DNA from: Algibacter marinivivus
Lineage (GTDB): Bacteria > Bacteroidota > Bacteroidia > Flavobacteriales > Flavobacteriaceae
Assembly (NCBI RefSeq): GCF_003143755.1
Contig: NZ_QFRI01000001.1
Coordinates: forward strand, 1,262,051 to 1,326,050
Length of the DNA stretch: 64,000 nt
Reading direction: 5' to 3'
Numbering within the stretch: position 1 is the first letter of the stretch; every line of letters begins with the position of its first letter. Shown piece after piece: positions 52,375 through 62,080 of the stretch. The notes below the pieces were generated by a model. That model was not told the DNA's origin. It ran no database searches and worked only from the letters and a program-made list of their open reading frames with translations. The translations under genes were made by a program, and so were the position numbers.

Positions 52375-55300
52375 CTATGCTGTTGTTAATTCTTCTACCA
52401 TTTGTTCTTCAGTCTCTAAACGTTTTAATGCACGTTTATATTCAATAGGCATCACTTTTACAAAGTTTCCTAAACTAGCATCCCAATCTGCTAATAATTT
52501 TGAACCTAGACTACTGTTAGTATAAAGCACATGCTTTTCAATAGTTTGTTTTAAATCATTTGCATCTTCACTGGTGATGTCTTCAAATTCTATAGTTTCT
52601 GTATTGCATAATCCGTTTACAAATTTCTTTTCAGAATCATAAACATAAGCAATACCACCACTCATACCTGCAGCAAAGTTTCTTCCTGTTTTACCAAGAA
52701 CAACTACTTTTCCTCCAGTCATATATTCACAACAATGATCTCCAACACCTTCAACAACTGTTGTTGCTCCGGAGTTTCTTACTGCAAAACGTTCTCCTGC
52801 TATACCATTTATATAGGCTTCACCTGCAACGGCTCCAAATAAACATACATTACCAATTATAATGTTGTTTTCGGCAATAAAGTCTGCTTTAACTGGTTTT
52901 TTAACAATCAATTTAGCTCCAGATAATCCTTTTCCTAAATAATCGTTTGTGTTTCCTTCTAAAGTGAATGTTAATCCGTGTGCTCCAAAAGCTCCAAAAC
53001 TTTGACCAGCTGAACCTGTGAAATTGATATTTAAAGTATCCTCAGGTAAACCTAAATGACCATAAATTTTAGAAATTTCATTACTAACTATAGCCCCTAC
53101 TGTACGGTCTATATTGTTTATTGGATATTCTAAAGTCATTTTTTCTTTTCTATATAAAGCTCTATGAGAATCTTTTAATATAGTAAAGTCTAAAACGTTC
53201 TTTAAATTATGATCTTGTTGCTCTGTATTTCTAACAGTCAACTCTCTATAGGCAGCTGGTCTGTGTAAAATACTTGATAAATCTAAGCCTTTTGCTTTGT
53301 AATGCTTAATCGCTTTATTAGCATTTATTTTATGTGTTTGACCTACCATTTCAGCTAGAGTTCTAAACCCTAACTGCGCCATAATACCTCTTAATTCTTC
53401 AGCGATATAATAGAAGAAATTAATAACGTGTTCTGGCGTACCTTTAAAGTTTTTACGTAACTCTTTATCTTGAGTTGCAATACCAACAGGACATGTATTT
53501 AAGTGACACTTACGCATCATAATACAACCTGAAGCTACTAAAGGAGCAGTTGCAAAACCAAATTCCTCAGCGCCTAATAAAGCAGCAATAGCAACATCTC
53601 TACCTGTTTTTAACTGGCCATCACATTCTACAACAATTCTACTTCTTAAATTGTTTAAAACTAGTGTTTGTTGTGCTTCCGATAAACCAAGTTCCCAAGG
53701 CAAACCTGCATGTTTTAATGATGTTAACGGAGATGCTCCAGTTCCACCATCATATCCTGCAATTAATACCACATCGGCTTTCGCTTTTGCTACACCGGCA
53801 GCAATAGTTCCTACACCTACTTCTGATACTAATTTTACATTAATTCTAGCTTCACGATTTGCATTCTTTAAATCGTAAATTAATTGTGCTAAATCTTCAA
53901 TAGAATATATATCGTGATGCGGAGGTGGTGAAATCAACCCGACAAAAGGCGTTGAGTTACGTGCCGAAGCAATCCATGGTAATACTTTTTCACCAGGTAA
54001 TTGTCCGCCTTCTCCAGGTTTAGCACCTTGAGCCATTTTTATTTGGATTTCTCTCGCATTAGTTAAATAATGTGATGTGACTCCAAAACGACCAGAGGCA
54101 ACTTGTTTTATTGCTGAATTACGACTATCGCCGTTTATATCTTTTTGAAAACGCTTTCTATCTTCTCCTCCTTCACCAGAATTAGATTTTCCCCCAATTC
54201 TATTCATGGCAATCGCTAGGTTTTCATGTGCCTCACGAGATATTGACCCGTAAGACATGGCTCCAGTTTTAAATTTCTTAACAATCTCTGTCCAAGGTTC
54301 TACTTCTTCTAAAGGAATAGGGTCTAAGTTGTCAAACTCAAATAAACCACGAATGGTCATTAAATTTGCGGATTGCTCATTTATCGCTTTAGCATAAACA
54401 TCATAACTGGCTTGATCACTTAATCGAACCGCTTGTTGCAATTTTGAAACTGTAGTTGGATTAAATAAGTGGCGTTCTCCATTACGTCTCCATCTGTAAT
54501 CTCCACCAATATTTAAACCTAGTTTTTTATCTATACTATTATCTGGATAAGCTTGTTTATAACGTTGGTCAATTTCTTTTTCAATTTCATATAAACCAAT
54601 ACCTTCTATTCTTGAAGCGGTGTATGGGAAATATTTTTCTACAAATTGAGAATTAAAACCAACAATTTCGAAAATTTGAGAACCTCTGTACGAGTGCAGC
54701 GTGGAGATTCCAATTTTATTCATCACTTTTAAAATACCTTTTCCAATAGCTTTATTGAAGTTGTCAACTGCTTTTTGCTCATCCATACCAGTAATGAAAC
54801 CTTCTTTCACTTGCATTCTGATAATTTCATTTACCATATAAGGATTTATAGCACTAGCGCCATATCCGAATAAAGTAGCAAAGTGATGCGGTTCACGAGG
54901 TTCTGCTGATTCAATTATTATATCGAAAAAAGAGCGCTTACGTAAACGATTCATTTCATGGTTTACATAAGAACACGCTAATAAAGCAGGAATAGGAGCA
55001 AATTCTTTATTTACACCTCTATCTGAAAGAATGATAATATTTGTTTTTCTTTCTAAAGCTTTTTCAATTTGAATGATAATATTATCTAGAGCATCTTCTA
55101 AACCATTCATTCCTTGAGCCTTTGGATAAAGCATTTGAATGGTTTCAGCTTTAAAGCTTTCAACTGAGATACTTCTGATTTTTTCTAAATCGGCATTAGA
55201 GATAACAGGATTTTGTATTTTTAATTTTCTACACTGTCTTTCTGTAATACTGAATATGTTTCTGTCTTTACCAAGATTTAAACTAATATCTGTTACAATT

Positions 55301-56889
55301 TCCTCACGAATACCATCTAAAGGTGGGTTTGTTACTTGAGCAAAAAGTTGTTTAAAATAGTTTGAAATCAATTGAGGTCTATCAGATAAAACCGCTAATG
55401 GCGTATCTATACCCATAGAACCTAAAGCTTCTTTTCCAACAATTGCCATTGGTGTAATTACTTCTTGAATATCTTCAAACGTGTAGTTGAATAAACGTTG
55501 ACGCGTCTTGATATCAATAGTTTCAATTGGGCAAGTTTCGTTGTTATAAGGAATATCTTTTAGGTGTAATCTAGTTTTATCAAGCCATTCTTGGTATGGT
55601 CTTTCAGAAACAATTTTACTTTTTATTTCTTCATCTTGAATGATTCGACCTTTGTTCATATCAACCAAGAACATTTTCCCTGGCTCTAATCTACCGTGTT
55701 CTTTTACGTCTTCTGGAGCAACATCTACAACACCAATTTCTGATGACATAATAAGTTTTCCGCTCTTAGTTACCGTATATCGTGAAGGCCTTAAACCATT
55801 TCTGTCTAGTAAAGCACCAATATAGTCACCATCTGTAAAAGGTACAGAAGCTGGACCATCCCATGGTTCCATGATACTGGCGTTGTACTCATAAAATGCT
55901 TTACGCTCATCAGACATGGTAGCATGTTTTTCCCAAGCTTCAGGAATCATCATCATCATGATTTCTGGTAAAGAACGATCAGTATGTGTTAATAATTCAA
56001 CCACCATATCCATAGAAGCTGAATCAGATTTTCCTGGTAAAATAATTGGAAAAAGTTTGTCTATTTGTGGTCCGAAAACATCACTTCTCATGATTTCTTC
56101 TCGAACACGCATTCTACTTACATTACCACGAAGCGTATTTATTTCCCCATTCTGACACATAAAGCGAAATGGTTGTGCTAACTCCCAAGTAGGCATTGTG
56201 TTGGTTGAGAAACGTTGGTGTACTAAAGCTAAACGTGTAACTAAATCTATTTGCTGTAAATCTGTGTAATATGGCCCAATATCTTCAGGCATAATAATAC
56301 CTTTATATATTAGTGTTGTAGTAGATAAACTTGGAACATAGAAATAGTCACTTTCAGAGATTTTTGATGTTCTAATAGTATGCTCTGTTATTTTTCTAGC
56401 TGCATATAATTTAGCTTTAAAAGTAGCTTCATCAATAGGTTCTGTTTTACCAATAAATAATTGCTCTATATTAGGTTCAGATGCTAATGCGATTTGTCCT
56501 AATTGAGAAGAATCAACAGGCACTTGCCTCCATCCTAAAACGGATAAACCTTGTTCCTCAACTTCCTTTTCAAAAGTAGTTTTACAAAAGTTATATTGGT
56601 TGTCAACTTTAGGTAAAAAAACCATCCCTACAGCATACTCTCTTTGTTCTGGAATACTAAAATCGCAAACACGTTTAAAATAATCATGAGGGATGTCAAT
56701 TAAAAGACCAGCACCATCACCAGTTTTTCCATCAGCACTAACACCACCACGGTGTTCTAATTTTACTAGAATCTCTAAGGCATCATGTATGATTTGATTT
56801 GTTTTCTCTCCTTTAAGATTACAAATAAAACCAGCGCCACAATTTTCATGTTCAAATTCTGGTAAATAAAGTCCTTGTTTCTTAATCAT
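52375..56889 (-). CDS. gltB: Glutamate synthase large subunit
   Basis: This 1504-residue enzyme makes two glutamates from glutamine and 2-oxoglutarate. A short propeptide ([16 protein letters not shown]) precedes Cys17, the catalytic N-terminal Cys of the class II amidotransferase (CGAGFICN). The central and FMN-binding domains follow, with [14 protein letters not shown] and the 3Fe-4S ligands in [15 protein letters not shown], and a C-terminal GXGXG beta-helix. The ATG at 56889 is preferred over a TTG nine bases upstream. The promoter lies across the control region shared with the porin gene. Confidence 0.96.
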   Translation of the reverse strand: MIKKQGLYLPEFEHENCGAGFICNLKGEKTNQIIHDALEILVKLEHRGGVSADGKTGDGAGLLIDIPHDYFKRVCDFSIPEQREYAVGMVFLPKVDNQYNFCKTTFEKEVEEQGLSVLGWRQVPVDSSQLGQIALASEPNIEQLFIGKTEPIDEATFKAKLYAARKITEHTIRTSKISESDYFYVPSLSTTTLIYKGIIMPEDIGPYYTDLQQIDLVTRLALVHQRFSTNTMPTWELAQPFRFMCQNGEINTLRGNVSRMRVREEIMRSDVFGPQIDKLFPIILPGKSDSASMDMVVELLTHTDRSLPEIMMMMIPEAWEKHATMSDERKAFYEYNASIMEPWDGPASVPFTDGDYIGALLDRNGLRPSRYTVTKSGKLIMSSEIGVVDVAPEDVKEHGRLEPGKMFLVDMNKGRIIQDEEIKSKIVSERPYQEWLDKTRLHLKDIPYNNETCPIETIDIKTRQRLFNYTFEDIQEVITPMAIVGKEALGSMGIDTPLAVLSDRPQLISNYFKQLFAQVTNPPLDGIREEIVTDISLNLGKDRNIFSITERQCRKLKIQNPVISNADLEKIRSISVESFKAETIQMLYPKAQGMNGLEDALDNIIIQIEKALERKTNIIILSDRGVNKEFAPIPALLACSYVNHEMNRLRKRSFFDIIIESAEPREPHHFATLFGYGASAINPYMVNEIIRMQVKEGFITGMDEQKAVDNFNKAIGKGILKVMNKIGISTLHSYRGSQIFEIVGFNSQFVEKYFPYTASRIEGIGLYEIEKEIDQRYKQAYPDNSIDKKLGLNIGGDYRWRRNGERHLFNPTTVSKLQQAVRLSDQASYDVYAKAINEQSANLMTIRGLFEFDNLDPIPLEEVEPWTEIVKKFKTGAMSYGSISREAHENLAIAMNRIGGKSNSGEGGEDRKRFQKDINGDSRNSAIKQVASGRFGVTSHYLTNAREIQIKMAQGAKPGEGGQLPGEKVLPWIASARNSTPFVGLISPPPHHDIYSIEDLAQLIYDLKNANREARINVKLVSEVGVGTIAAGVAKAKADVVLIAGYDGGTGASPLTSLKHAGLPWELGLSEAQQTLVLNNLRSRIVVECDGQLKTGRDVAIAALLGAEEFGFATAPLVASGCIMMRKCHLNTCPVGIATQDKELRKNFKGTPEHVINFFYYIAEELRGIMAQLGFRTLAEMVGQTHKINANKAIKHYKAKGLDLSSILHRPAAYRELTVRNTEQQDHNLKNVLDFTILKDSHRALYRKEKMTLEYPINNIDRTVGAIVSNEISKIYGHLGLPEDTLNINFTGSAGQSFGAFGAHGLTFTLEGNTNDYLGKGLSGAKLIVKKPVKADFIAENNIIIGNVCLFGAVAGEAYINGIAGERFAVRNSGATTVVEGVGDHCCEYMTGGKVVVLGKTGRNFAAGMSGGIAYVYDSEKKFVNGLCNTETIEFEDITSEDANDLKQTIEKHVLYTNSSLGSKLLADWDASLGNFVKVMPIEYKRALKRLETEEQMVEELTTA

Positions 56890-56928
56890 AATCAACAATA
56901 AATTAGTTTAAAAACTTGAGTTGAAAAG

Positions 56929-56958
56929 CTAAGATACGTGCTAGTTTTTGAATTACAA
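56929..56958 (-). promoter_or_regulatory. Putative gltB promoter with AATAGGGT-like site
   Basis: On the minus strand TTG (56956-56958), 19 bases, then TATCTTAG (56929-56936) gives the standard spacing with a fair -7. The -33 lies inside CACCCTATTGTAA, whose complement CAATAGGGT (56956-56964) recurs further along this spacer. A protein bound there would cover the -33. Confidence 0.5.
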
Positions 56959-57204
56959 TAGGGTGTATTTCATTATTTCGATTTTAGAAGTCATCGGGTT
57001 ATAAAAATAATTATATATCAATATTAGACGGCTTTTTTAATAAATATTCAAACTCTAATTTTTTATCAATTAATAAGGATATGTGAATTTCTTCCAAGAA
57101 ATCACCTTTTTAATGAAAAAAATTGCATTAAAATTTAAAGAAAACTAGCAATAATTCAATTTACAATATTGTTAAAATATCAAAAAATACATTTTTTAAA
57201 TGAA

Positions 57205-57225
57205 TACCCTCAAAAAAATAGGGTA
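57205..57225. promoter_or_regulatory. TACCCT-N9-AGGGTA dyad in the nitrogen control region
   Basis: The half-sites TACCCT (57205-57210) and AGGGTA (57220-57225) are perfect inverted repeats separated by an A-rich 9-base spacer. It is 168 bases before the porin start. A similar dyad follows 53 bases downstream, about five DNA turns, so both could be bound on one face. Confidence 0.5.
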
Positions 57226-57256
57226 AAAAATCGAATATTGATAAAAGTAATTCAAA

Positions 57257-57278
57257 TACCCCTATTTTTTATGGGGGT
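57257..57278. promoter_or_regulatory. ACCCC-N11-GGGGT dyad at the porin promoter
   Basis: ACCCC (57258-57262) and GGGGT (57274-57278) flank an A/T core. The left part reads AATACCCCTATT, a relative of the AATAGGGT sites. A weak -7 (TAGTTTAG, 57294-57301) sits 19-20 bases downstream of the right half-site, so the dyad would overlap the -33 of the porin transcript. Confidence 0.45.
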
Positions 57279-57319
57279 TAGATTTTTTTAATATAGTTTA
57301 GCCCCGTTCTTAAGGGAAA

Positions 57320-57373
57320 TTAGATCTAGAACTATTTAACTTAAAATAAAAACTAATCAAAATCTAGGTCTAA
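57320..57373 (+). promoter_or_regulatory. Inverted repeat in the putative porin leader
   Basis: TTAGATCTAGA (57320-57330) and TCTAGGTCTAA (57363-57373) are complementary at 10 of 11 positions across 32 bases. If transcription begins near 57308, this is a hairpin in the 5' leader, ending 19 bases before the start codon. It could shield or expose the ribosome site. Confidence 0.4.
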
Positions 57374-57392
57374 GAATTTAAACAACTTAAAA

Positions 57393-58409
57393 ATGAAAAC
57401 AATGATGAAAAAAATTATTACACTTTCAATGCTTTTTGTAGCAACAGCGTTATTTGCTCAAGAAGAAGCAACAAAAAAATTAAATTTTTCAGGTAGTGTT
57501 GATACTTACTACAGAACAGTTTTAACAGCATCTGATGCTTTATCACCAGCAACTGAGTCTTCATTTGCAGATCAAACAGGTTTTGCTTTAGGTATGGCTA
57601 ACATTATAGCTTCTTATGAAGGAGATAAAACTGGAGTTGTAGCAGATTTAGCTTTTGGTACTAGAGGTTTACAAGCTGTAGGCGGTGGTACTGATGTATT
57701 TATCAATCAATTATATGCTTACTGGAATGTGTCTGAAGGTACAACTTTAACTTTAGGTCGTTTTAATACTTACTTAGGTTACGAGGTAATTTCTCCAGTT
57801 GGAAACTTTAATTATAGTACTTCTTACATGTTCTCTTACGGACCATTTTCTCACGTAGGTTTAAAAGCTGATTTTGCTTTATCTGATGATTTTAGCTTAA
57901 TGACAGCTATAATGAATGTTACAGATGTAAATAATAATACTACAGGAGATTATGCTTTAGGTGCTCAATTAGGGTATGCAGGTCAATTCTTAAACTTCTA
58001 CTATGATGGTGGAGCTGGTATTGGATTTGAAGTAGATTATACAGGTGGATTTGATTTATCTGATGATTTCTATTTAGGAATTAACGCTGCTTATCAAGAT
58101 AATGATGGTGCTGGTTTTTACGGTGCTGCATTATACCCACAGTTAGCAACTTCAGATGCATTTACTATTGGTTTAAGAGCTGAATATTTCCAACAATTAG
58201 AAGATGGAGGAGTTTTAGCAGCTTTACCAGCTGATGAAAGTATCTTAGGTGTTACTCTAACAGGTAGCTATACTTTAGAAAACTTAATTATCAAACCAGA
58301 ATTACGTTTAGATAGCGCTTCTGAAGAGGTAGTTAACTTCCCAGATAGCGATGGTGCTCCTTCTAAAAGCTTAGCGGCATTTACATTAGCTGCAATCTAC
58401 TCTTTCTAA
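57393..58409 (+). CDS. Outer-membrane beta-barrel porin of the ammonium locus
   Basis: This 338-residue protein has a signal peptide ending ALFAQ. The rest alternates polar and aromatic residues in barrel-type strands and ends in the aromatic AAIYSF typical of outer-membrane proteins. It resembles small porins found next to amt/glnB in Bacteroidota, so uptake of ammonium or small nitrogen compounds across the outer membrane is plausible. Three adjacent Met codons leave the exact start open by up to four residues; the effect is nil. Confidence 0.82.
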   Translation: MKTMMKKIITLSMLFVATALFAQEEATKKLNFSGSVDTYYRTVLTASDALSPATESSFADQTGFALGMANIIASYEGDKTGVVADLAFGTRGLQAVGGGTDVFINQLYAYWNVSEGTTLTLGRFNTYLGYEVISPVGNFNYSTSYMFSYGPFSHVGLKADFALSDDFSLMTAIMNVTDVNNNTTGDYALGAQLGYAGQFLNFYYDGGAGIGFEVDYTGGFDLSDDFYLGINAAYQDNDGAGFYGAALYPQLATSDAFTIGLRAEYFQQLEDGGVLAALPADESILGVTLTGSYTLENLIIKPELRLDSASEEVVNFPDSDGAPSKSLAAFTLAAIYSF

Positions 58410-58422
58410 CAAAAAAATTGAG

Positions 58423-58453
58423 ACCATCTTCATAATATTATGGAGATGGTTTT
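58423..58453 (+). terminator. Hairpin after the porin gene (weak terminator or processing site)
   Basis: ACCATCTTCAT and ATGGAGATGGT pair over 11 bp with one G-T, but only four T follow. It may let part of the transcription continue into the P-II and amt genes, giving more porin mRNA than amt mRNA. Confidence 0.6.
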
Positions 58454-58480
58454 ATACTAATCAATTAATACATATATAAT

Positions 58481-58819
58481 ATGAAAAAAGTTGAAGCAAT
58501 AATAAGAAAGTCCAAGTATAGTGCAGTAAGAGATGCATTGCATAATGTTGGCGTAAACTTTTTCTCTTACTGGGATGTTACTGGTTTAGGAAATGAAAAA
58601 GAAGGACATGTATACAGAGGTGTATCATATAGTACAAGTGATATACAACGTAGACATTTGTCAATAGTTGTAAATGATGACTTTGAAGAGATAACTGTTA
58701 AAACACTTCTTGAGGCTGCGAGCACAGGAGAAGTAGGAGATGGTAAAATATTTGTTTCAGACATCAATGAGTGTTACAGAATACGAACAGGAGAAAAAGG
58801 TGGAGACACTTTAAAATAA
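58481..58819 (+). CDS. P-II family signal protein, copy 1
   Basis: This 112-residue P-II protein senses 2-oxoglutarate and ATP/ADP and should bind the Amt channel to close it. The C-terminal signature GEVGDGKIFVSDINECYRIR and RTGE are normal. The region before the T-loop reads DVTGLGNEKEGHVYRG, so the usual Gln39 position holds Glu. The T-loop keeps Tyr in YRGVSY. It lies 22 bases before amt and is 98 of 112 residues identical to the copy after amt. Confidence 0.92.
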   Translation: MKKVEAIIRKSKYSAVRDALHNVGVNFFSYWDVTGLGNEKEGHVYRGVSYSTSDIQRRHLSIVVNDDFEEITVKTLLEAASTGEVGDGKIFVSDINECYRIRTGEKGGDTLK

Positions 58820-58841
58820 AAACCAAAAAACTTTTATAATT

Positions 58842-60062
58842 ATGGAAGGATTATTTACAGCTAATAATGTATGGATGATGGTCTGTACAGCCCTAGTTTT
58901 CTTTATGCACACAGGTTTTGCATTTTTAGAAATAGGATTAACAAGACAAAAAAATACGATAAACATATTATTTAAAAATATCTTTATCATTACAGTAGGA
59001 TTATTACTTTATTACTTAATAGGATTTAACTTAATGTATCCTGGAGAATTTAATGGATATATTGGTTCAATTGTTCCTGGTATTGGAGCTCCAGAAAATG
59101 GAATGACACCAGAATACGCAGATGGCGGATATACATGGTGGACAGATTTCTTATTCCAAGGGATGTTTGCTGCAACAGCTGCAACAATTGTTTCAGGTGC
59201 TGTTGCTGAACGTATGAAAATAGGACCATTTATGATTTTCACAGTAATCTACGTAGGGTTTGTTTACCCAATTGCAGGTTCTTGGAAATGGGGTGGTGGA
59301 TTCTTAGATGAATTAGGATTTTATGATTTTGCTGGTTCTACTTTAGTACACTCTGTAGGTGGATGGGCAGCCTTAGTAGCTGTTTGGTTATTAGGTTCTA
59401 GAATTGGAAAATTTAAAGAAGGAAAACCTCAAGCAATCCCAGGTCACAATATACCTTTAGCAACTGCTGGTGTGTTAGTACTTTGGTTAGGATGGTTCGG
59501 ATTTAACGGAGGTTCTGTACTTTCTGCTGATCCAGAATTAACATCATTAACTTTAGTTACAACATGTTTAGCTGCGGCTGCAGGTGGTGTAGTTGCTGCA
59601 CTAGTATCGTTTATCAAATACAAAAATTTAGATTTAACAATGTTCTTAAATGGTATTTTAGGAGGATTAGTTGGTATTACAGCTGGAGCAGATGTTATGA
59701 CACCAGAAAGCGCAATTATTATTGGTGCTATTGCCGGAGCGCTTATTGTATTTGCTGTTGCTTTTATAGATGCTATTAAGTTAGATGACCCAGTTGGAGC
59801 TATTGCAGTACACTTAATATGTGGTATTTGGGGAACTTTAGCAGTTGGTATTTTCTCAACAAATCCAGATCATACATTTTTGGCACAATTAACAGGTGTT
59901 GCTTGTTATGCTGGGTTCTGTTTAGTCACTTCTTTCATCATCATATTCACACTTAAGAAAGTTGTTGGAATTAGAGTTTCTGAAAGAGAAGAATTAGAAG
60001 GATTAGATGGTCATGAACACGGAATGAGTGCATACTCAGATTTCCGAATGAATGAGCATTAA
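58842..60062 (+). CDS. amt: Ammonium transporter
   Basis: This 406-residue Amt channel has eleven membrane segments. It has the signature DFAGSTLVHSVGGWAALVA, the conserved VWMMVCTALVFFMHTGFAFL at the start, and the twin-His region (HSVGG; AVHLICGIWGTLA). A cytosolic C-terminal tail (KVVGIRVSEREELEGLDGHE) is present for P-II control. It is flanked by two P-II genes. A good terminator follows. Confidence 0.96.
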   Translation: MEGLFTANNVWMMVCTALVFFMHTGFAFLEIGLTRQKNTINILFKNIFIITVGLLLYYLIGFNLMYPGEFNGYIGSIVPGIGAPENGMTPEYADGGYTWWTDFLFQGMFAATAATIVSGAVAERMKIGPFMIFTVIYVGFVYPIAGSWKWGGGFLDELGFYDFAGSTLVHSVGGWAALVAVWLLGSRIGKFKEGKPQAIPGHNIPLATAGVLVLWLGWFGFNGGSVLSADPELTSLTLVTTCLAAAAGGVVAALVSFIKYKNLDLTMFLNGILGGLVGITAGADVMTPESAIIIGAIAGALIVFAVAFIDAIKLDDPVGAIAVHLICGIWGTLAVGIFSTNPDHTFLAQLTGVACYAGFCLVTSFIIIFTLKKVVGIRVSEREELEGLDGHEHGMSAYSDFRMNEH

Positions 60063-60095
60063 TATATTTTAGTTTAGTTAGTTTAGTTTGAAGAA

Positions 60096-60127
60096 AAGGG
60101 TGTCTTTTATAAAGGCGCCCTTTTTTT
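60096..60127 (+). terminator. Intrinsic terminator after amt
   Basis: AAGGGTGTCTTT pairs with AAAGGCGCCCTT (two G-T pairs) over a four-base loop, then seven T. It separates amt from the second P-II gene, which therefore needs its own promoter. Confidence 0.85.
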
Positions 60128-60214
60128 GTTTTATCTAAATTGTACAGATATAATAGTTTATAATGTTGCTAATATTTTTTACTTTTATACAAAGGAACTC
60201 ATAAATAAATAGTA

Positions 60215-60553
60215 ATGAAGAAAATAGAAGCCATTATAAGAAAGTCTAAGTATAAAGTCGTTAGAGATAGATTACACGAAGCAGGTGTAAACTTCTTTTC
60301 TTACTGGGATGTAACAGGGCTAGGAAACGAAAAAGAAGGACATGTTTATAGAGGTATATCGTATAGCACCAGTGATATACAACGCAGATATTTATCAATA
60401 GTAGTAAACGATGATTTTGAAGACATAACCATAAAAACACTTCTTGAAGCAGCAAGTACAGGTGAAGTTGGCGATGGTAAAATATTTGTGTCAGATATTA
60501 ACGAATGTTACAGAATACGAACAGGAGAAAAAGGGCGAGATGCTATAAACTAA
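60215..60553 (+). CDS. P-II family signal protein, copy 2
   Basis: This 112-residue paralogue differs from copy 1 at 14 positions, mostly in the first 23 residues and the last five. It has the same Glu in place of Gln39 (DVTGLGNEKEGH), the same T-loop (YRGISYSTSD) and the same C-terminal signature. The amt terminator precedes it, so it can be expressed on its own. It may serve a different target or condition from copy 1. Confidence 0.92.
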   Translation: MKKIEAIIRKSKYKVVRDRLHEAGVNFFSYWDVTGLGNEKEGHVYRGISYSTSDIQRRYLSIVVNDDFEDITIKTLLEAASTGEVGDGKIFVSDINECYRIRTGEKGRDAIN

Positions 60554-60569
60554 AAAAAACGTTTTTTTC

Positions 60570-60662
60570 TTTGGGCGTTACCCCAAAAGGGTCGGGCTTT
60601 CGGCAGTCGCTTCCCGATAAAAAAATCGGGAGAGCTTCAACAATGCCTCAATCCCTAACGCA
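60570..60662 (+). repeat. Mosaic intergenic repeat, copy F
   Basis: It begins TTTGGGCGTTACCCC, then GGGTCGGGCTTTCGG, a hairpin TTCCCGATAAAAAAATCGGG, GAGCTTCAACAATGCC, and the tail CAATCCCTAACGC. The frame equals copy A but the hairpin differs, so hairpins look exchangeable within a constant frame. It starts 16 bases after the second P-II stop codon. Confidence 0.85.
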
Positions 60663-60723
60663 TTTATTTGCTAGATTGGAGGGTGTTAAATTGAAGGAAG
60701 TTTTGTTTTGGAGGAGTTTGTTT

Positions 60724-60854
60724 AACGGTTTGTGTATGATTTAGCTGTGTTGGTTTAAGCAATCAATATAGCAATGGGAAACCAAAGGTTAGAGAAATCC
60801 GAAGGGTTTTCCGAGTACACAAAGATCTAGAACAATTAAATTATACACGTTGTT
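60724..60854. repeat. Miniature inverted-repeat-like element
   Basis: The left end AACGGTTTGTGTATGATTTA (60724-60743) resembles the complement of the right end TAAATTATACACGTTGTT (60837-60854). Total length is about 131 bases, with a partial inner hairpin (GAGAAATCC, GGGTTTTCC). No coding frame is present. The layout suits a non-autonomous mobile element or a long RNA hairpin. The remaining bases between the second P-II and the next gene (about 60663-60723 and 60855-60890) show nothing else. Confidence 0.5.
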
Positions 60855-60890
60855 TCCATTTCGTTGTAATTTGATATAGTTATAATTTTA

Positions 60891-61796
60891 CTAAAGGTTC
60901 AATTCCCACATTTGCTCTTCTAAATTTTCTTTCCAAAGAGAATGTATTTTAGTTTCAGTCATTGTGAAACCATTTTTTTCATAAATTGTGTGTGCACCGT
61001 CTAATCCTTTATGAGTCCAAAGGAACAAATGTTTATATTTTGTTTTTTTAGCAAAATTCATGATTTTATTCATTAAAATTCTACCAATTCCAAATCCTCT
61101 TAAAGCCGGTGATAGATAGAAAAAGCGTAGTTGAGCTGACTCATTAGAGCGATGCTGTAAAGCGATTGAACCTTCAACTTTTCCATTTTTTTCAACTATA
61201 TAAAATACATCTTTTTTTTTGTCAAAATTTAATATGAATTCAGAAAAATCTTTTGCTACAAAAGCCTCAAAAATTTCTGTATAGCCGTAAGTGTCAGCGT
61301 AATATTTTCCATGAAAATGAGTAATAGTCCCTAAATCACCAGGTTGATGTGTTCTAATTATTGGTAAGCTTTCTTTTTTAGGATTTAAACAAGAGTAAGC
61401 TGTATCAATAGCATCTATTAGTTTAGATTGAGAATCACTATCAAGTTTTTCGAGTATACTGTTAATTCTTTGATTTTCAAATTTATTTATGTCATCTGCA
61501 ATTTTTTCACCTAAGGTTGTCAAGCTTAAATAATTCGACCTTTTATCATTGTTATCTGAAACTTTGCTTATATAACCTTTATTAGTGTACTTTTTTATTA
61601 TTCTAGAAGCATAACCTGTATCAATATGTAATACTTCAGATATTTCTTTTAATGTTAATTTGTTGTGAATGCTTAATTCATACAAAATGCGAGTTTCGGT
61701 AACAGAAAAATTATTATTGTAATGTGAATCAAAAACCCTTAATCTATTAAAGTAATCTCGATTAAATTTTCTTAGAAGTTTTATTTTATTTGACAT
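60891..61796 (-). CDS. MarR regulator fused to a GNAT acetyltransferase
   Basis: This 301-residue protein is a known two-domain type. Residues 1-140 form a MarR winged helix (SVTETRILYELS, LTLKEISEVLHIDTGYASRI, YISKVSDNNDKRSNYLSLT). Residues about 150-300 form an acetyltransferase with LRFFYLSPALRGFGIGRILM and IYEKNGFTMTETKIHSLW. It may sense or acetylate a small molecule and regulate its own gene. The ATG at 61796 is preferred over a GTG six bases upstream. A very clear promoter and operator precede it. Confidence 0.92.
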   Translation of the reverse strand: MSNKIKLLRKFNRDYFNRLRVFDSHYNNNFSVTETRILYELSIHNKLTLKEISEVLHIDTGYASRIIKKYTNKGYISKVSDNNDKRSNYLSLTTLGEKIADDINKFENQRINSILEKLDSDSQSKLIDAIDTAYSCLNPKKESLPIIRTHQPGDLGTITHFHGKYYADTYGYTEIFEAFVAKDFSEFILNFDKKKDVFYIVEKNGKVEGSIALQHRSNESAQLRFFYLSPALRGFGIGRILMNKIMNFAKKTKYKHLFLWTHKGLDGAHTIYEKNGFTMTETKIHSLWKENLEEQMWELNL

Positions 61797-61810
61797 AAAC
61801 ACCTATTTAA

Positions 61811-61850
61811 TTGACTTTGTCAAATATATTAAAATTAATTTTAATATCAA
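61811..61850 (-). promoter_or_regulatory. MarR-GNAT promoter with two operator palindromes
   Basis: On the minus strand TTG (61848-61850), exactly 19 bases, then TATATTTG (61821-61828): a perfect match to the Bacteroidota consensus. The spacer is almost filled by a perfect 22-bp palindrome (61826-61847). TTGACAAAGTCAA (61811-61823), an inverted repeat with a 3-base centre, overlaps the end of the -7 box and the start region. MarR proteins bind palindromes of this size, so autoregulation is very likely. Confidence 0.78.
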
Positions 61851-62080
61851 TTTACTTTTTTAGGTAATTTTTATTCAATTACTCTATTATTAGTTGTTTT
61901 AAATTTCTATTCCCGATAAGTTTTGGGACAATGAATAGCAATACTTCATGGTTGTGAAAATCGTTTCAATATTTCATATCCACATAAACGAAGTTTGCTA
62001 GTTTTTCTGATAAAACCAAGTGCTGTATAAAGTGGTTATTAAATTTGAAGCGTCTAATAGTTTTAATGGGAGTTAATAAT
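61851..62080. other. Spacer without recognisable feature
   Basis: About 230 bases between the MarR-GNAT promoter and mosaic repeat copy G. Frames on both strands are short and interrupted. I see no RNA signature, repeat or promoter of good quality. It could be a decayed gene or the diverged body of copy G. Confidence 0.5.

Noticed and set aside
59564-59779. Cys/Tyr-rich 71-residue frame inside amt
   Set aside because: Same-strand shadow of amt in another frame; its composition comes from Gly/Ala/Val codons shifted by one base.
60505-60744. 79-residue frame after the second P-II gene
   Set aside because: It runs out of the P-II gene in another frame and through mosaic repeat F; no family resemblance.
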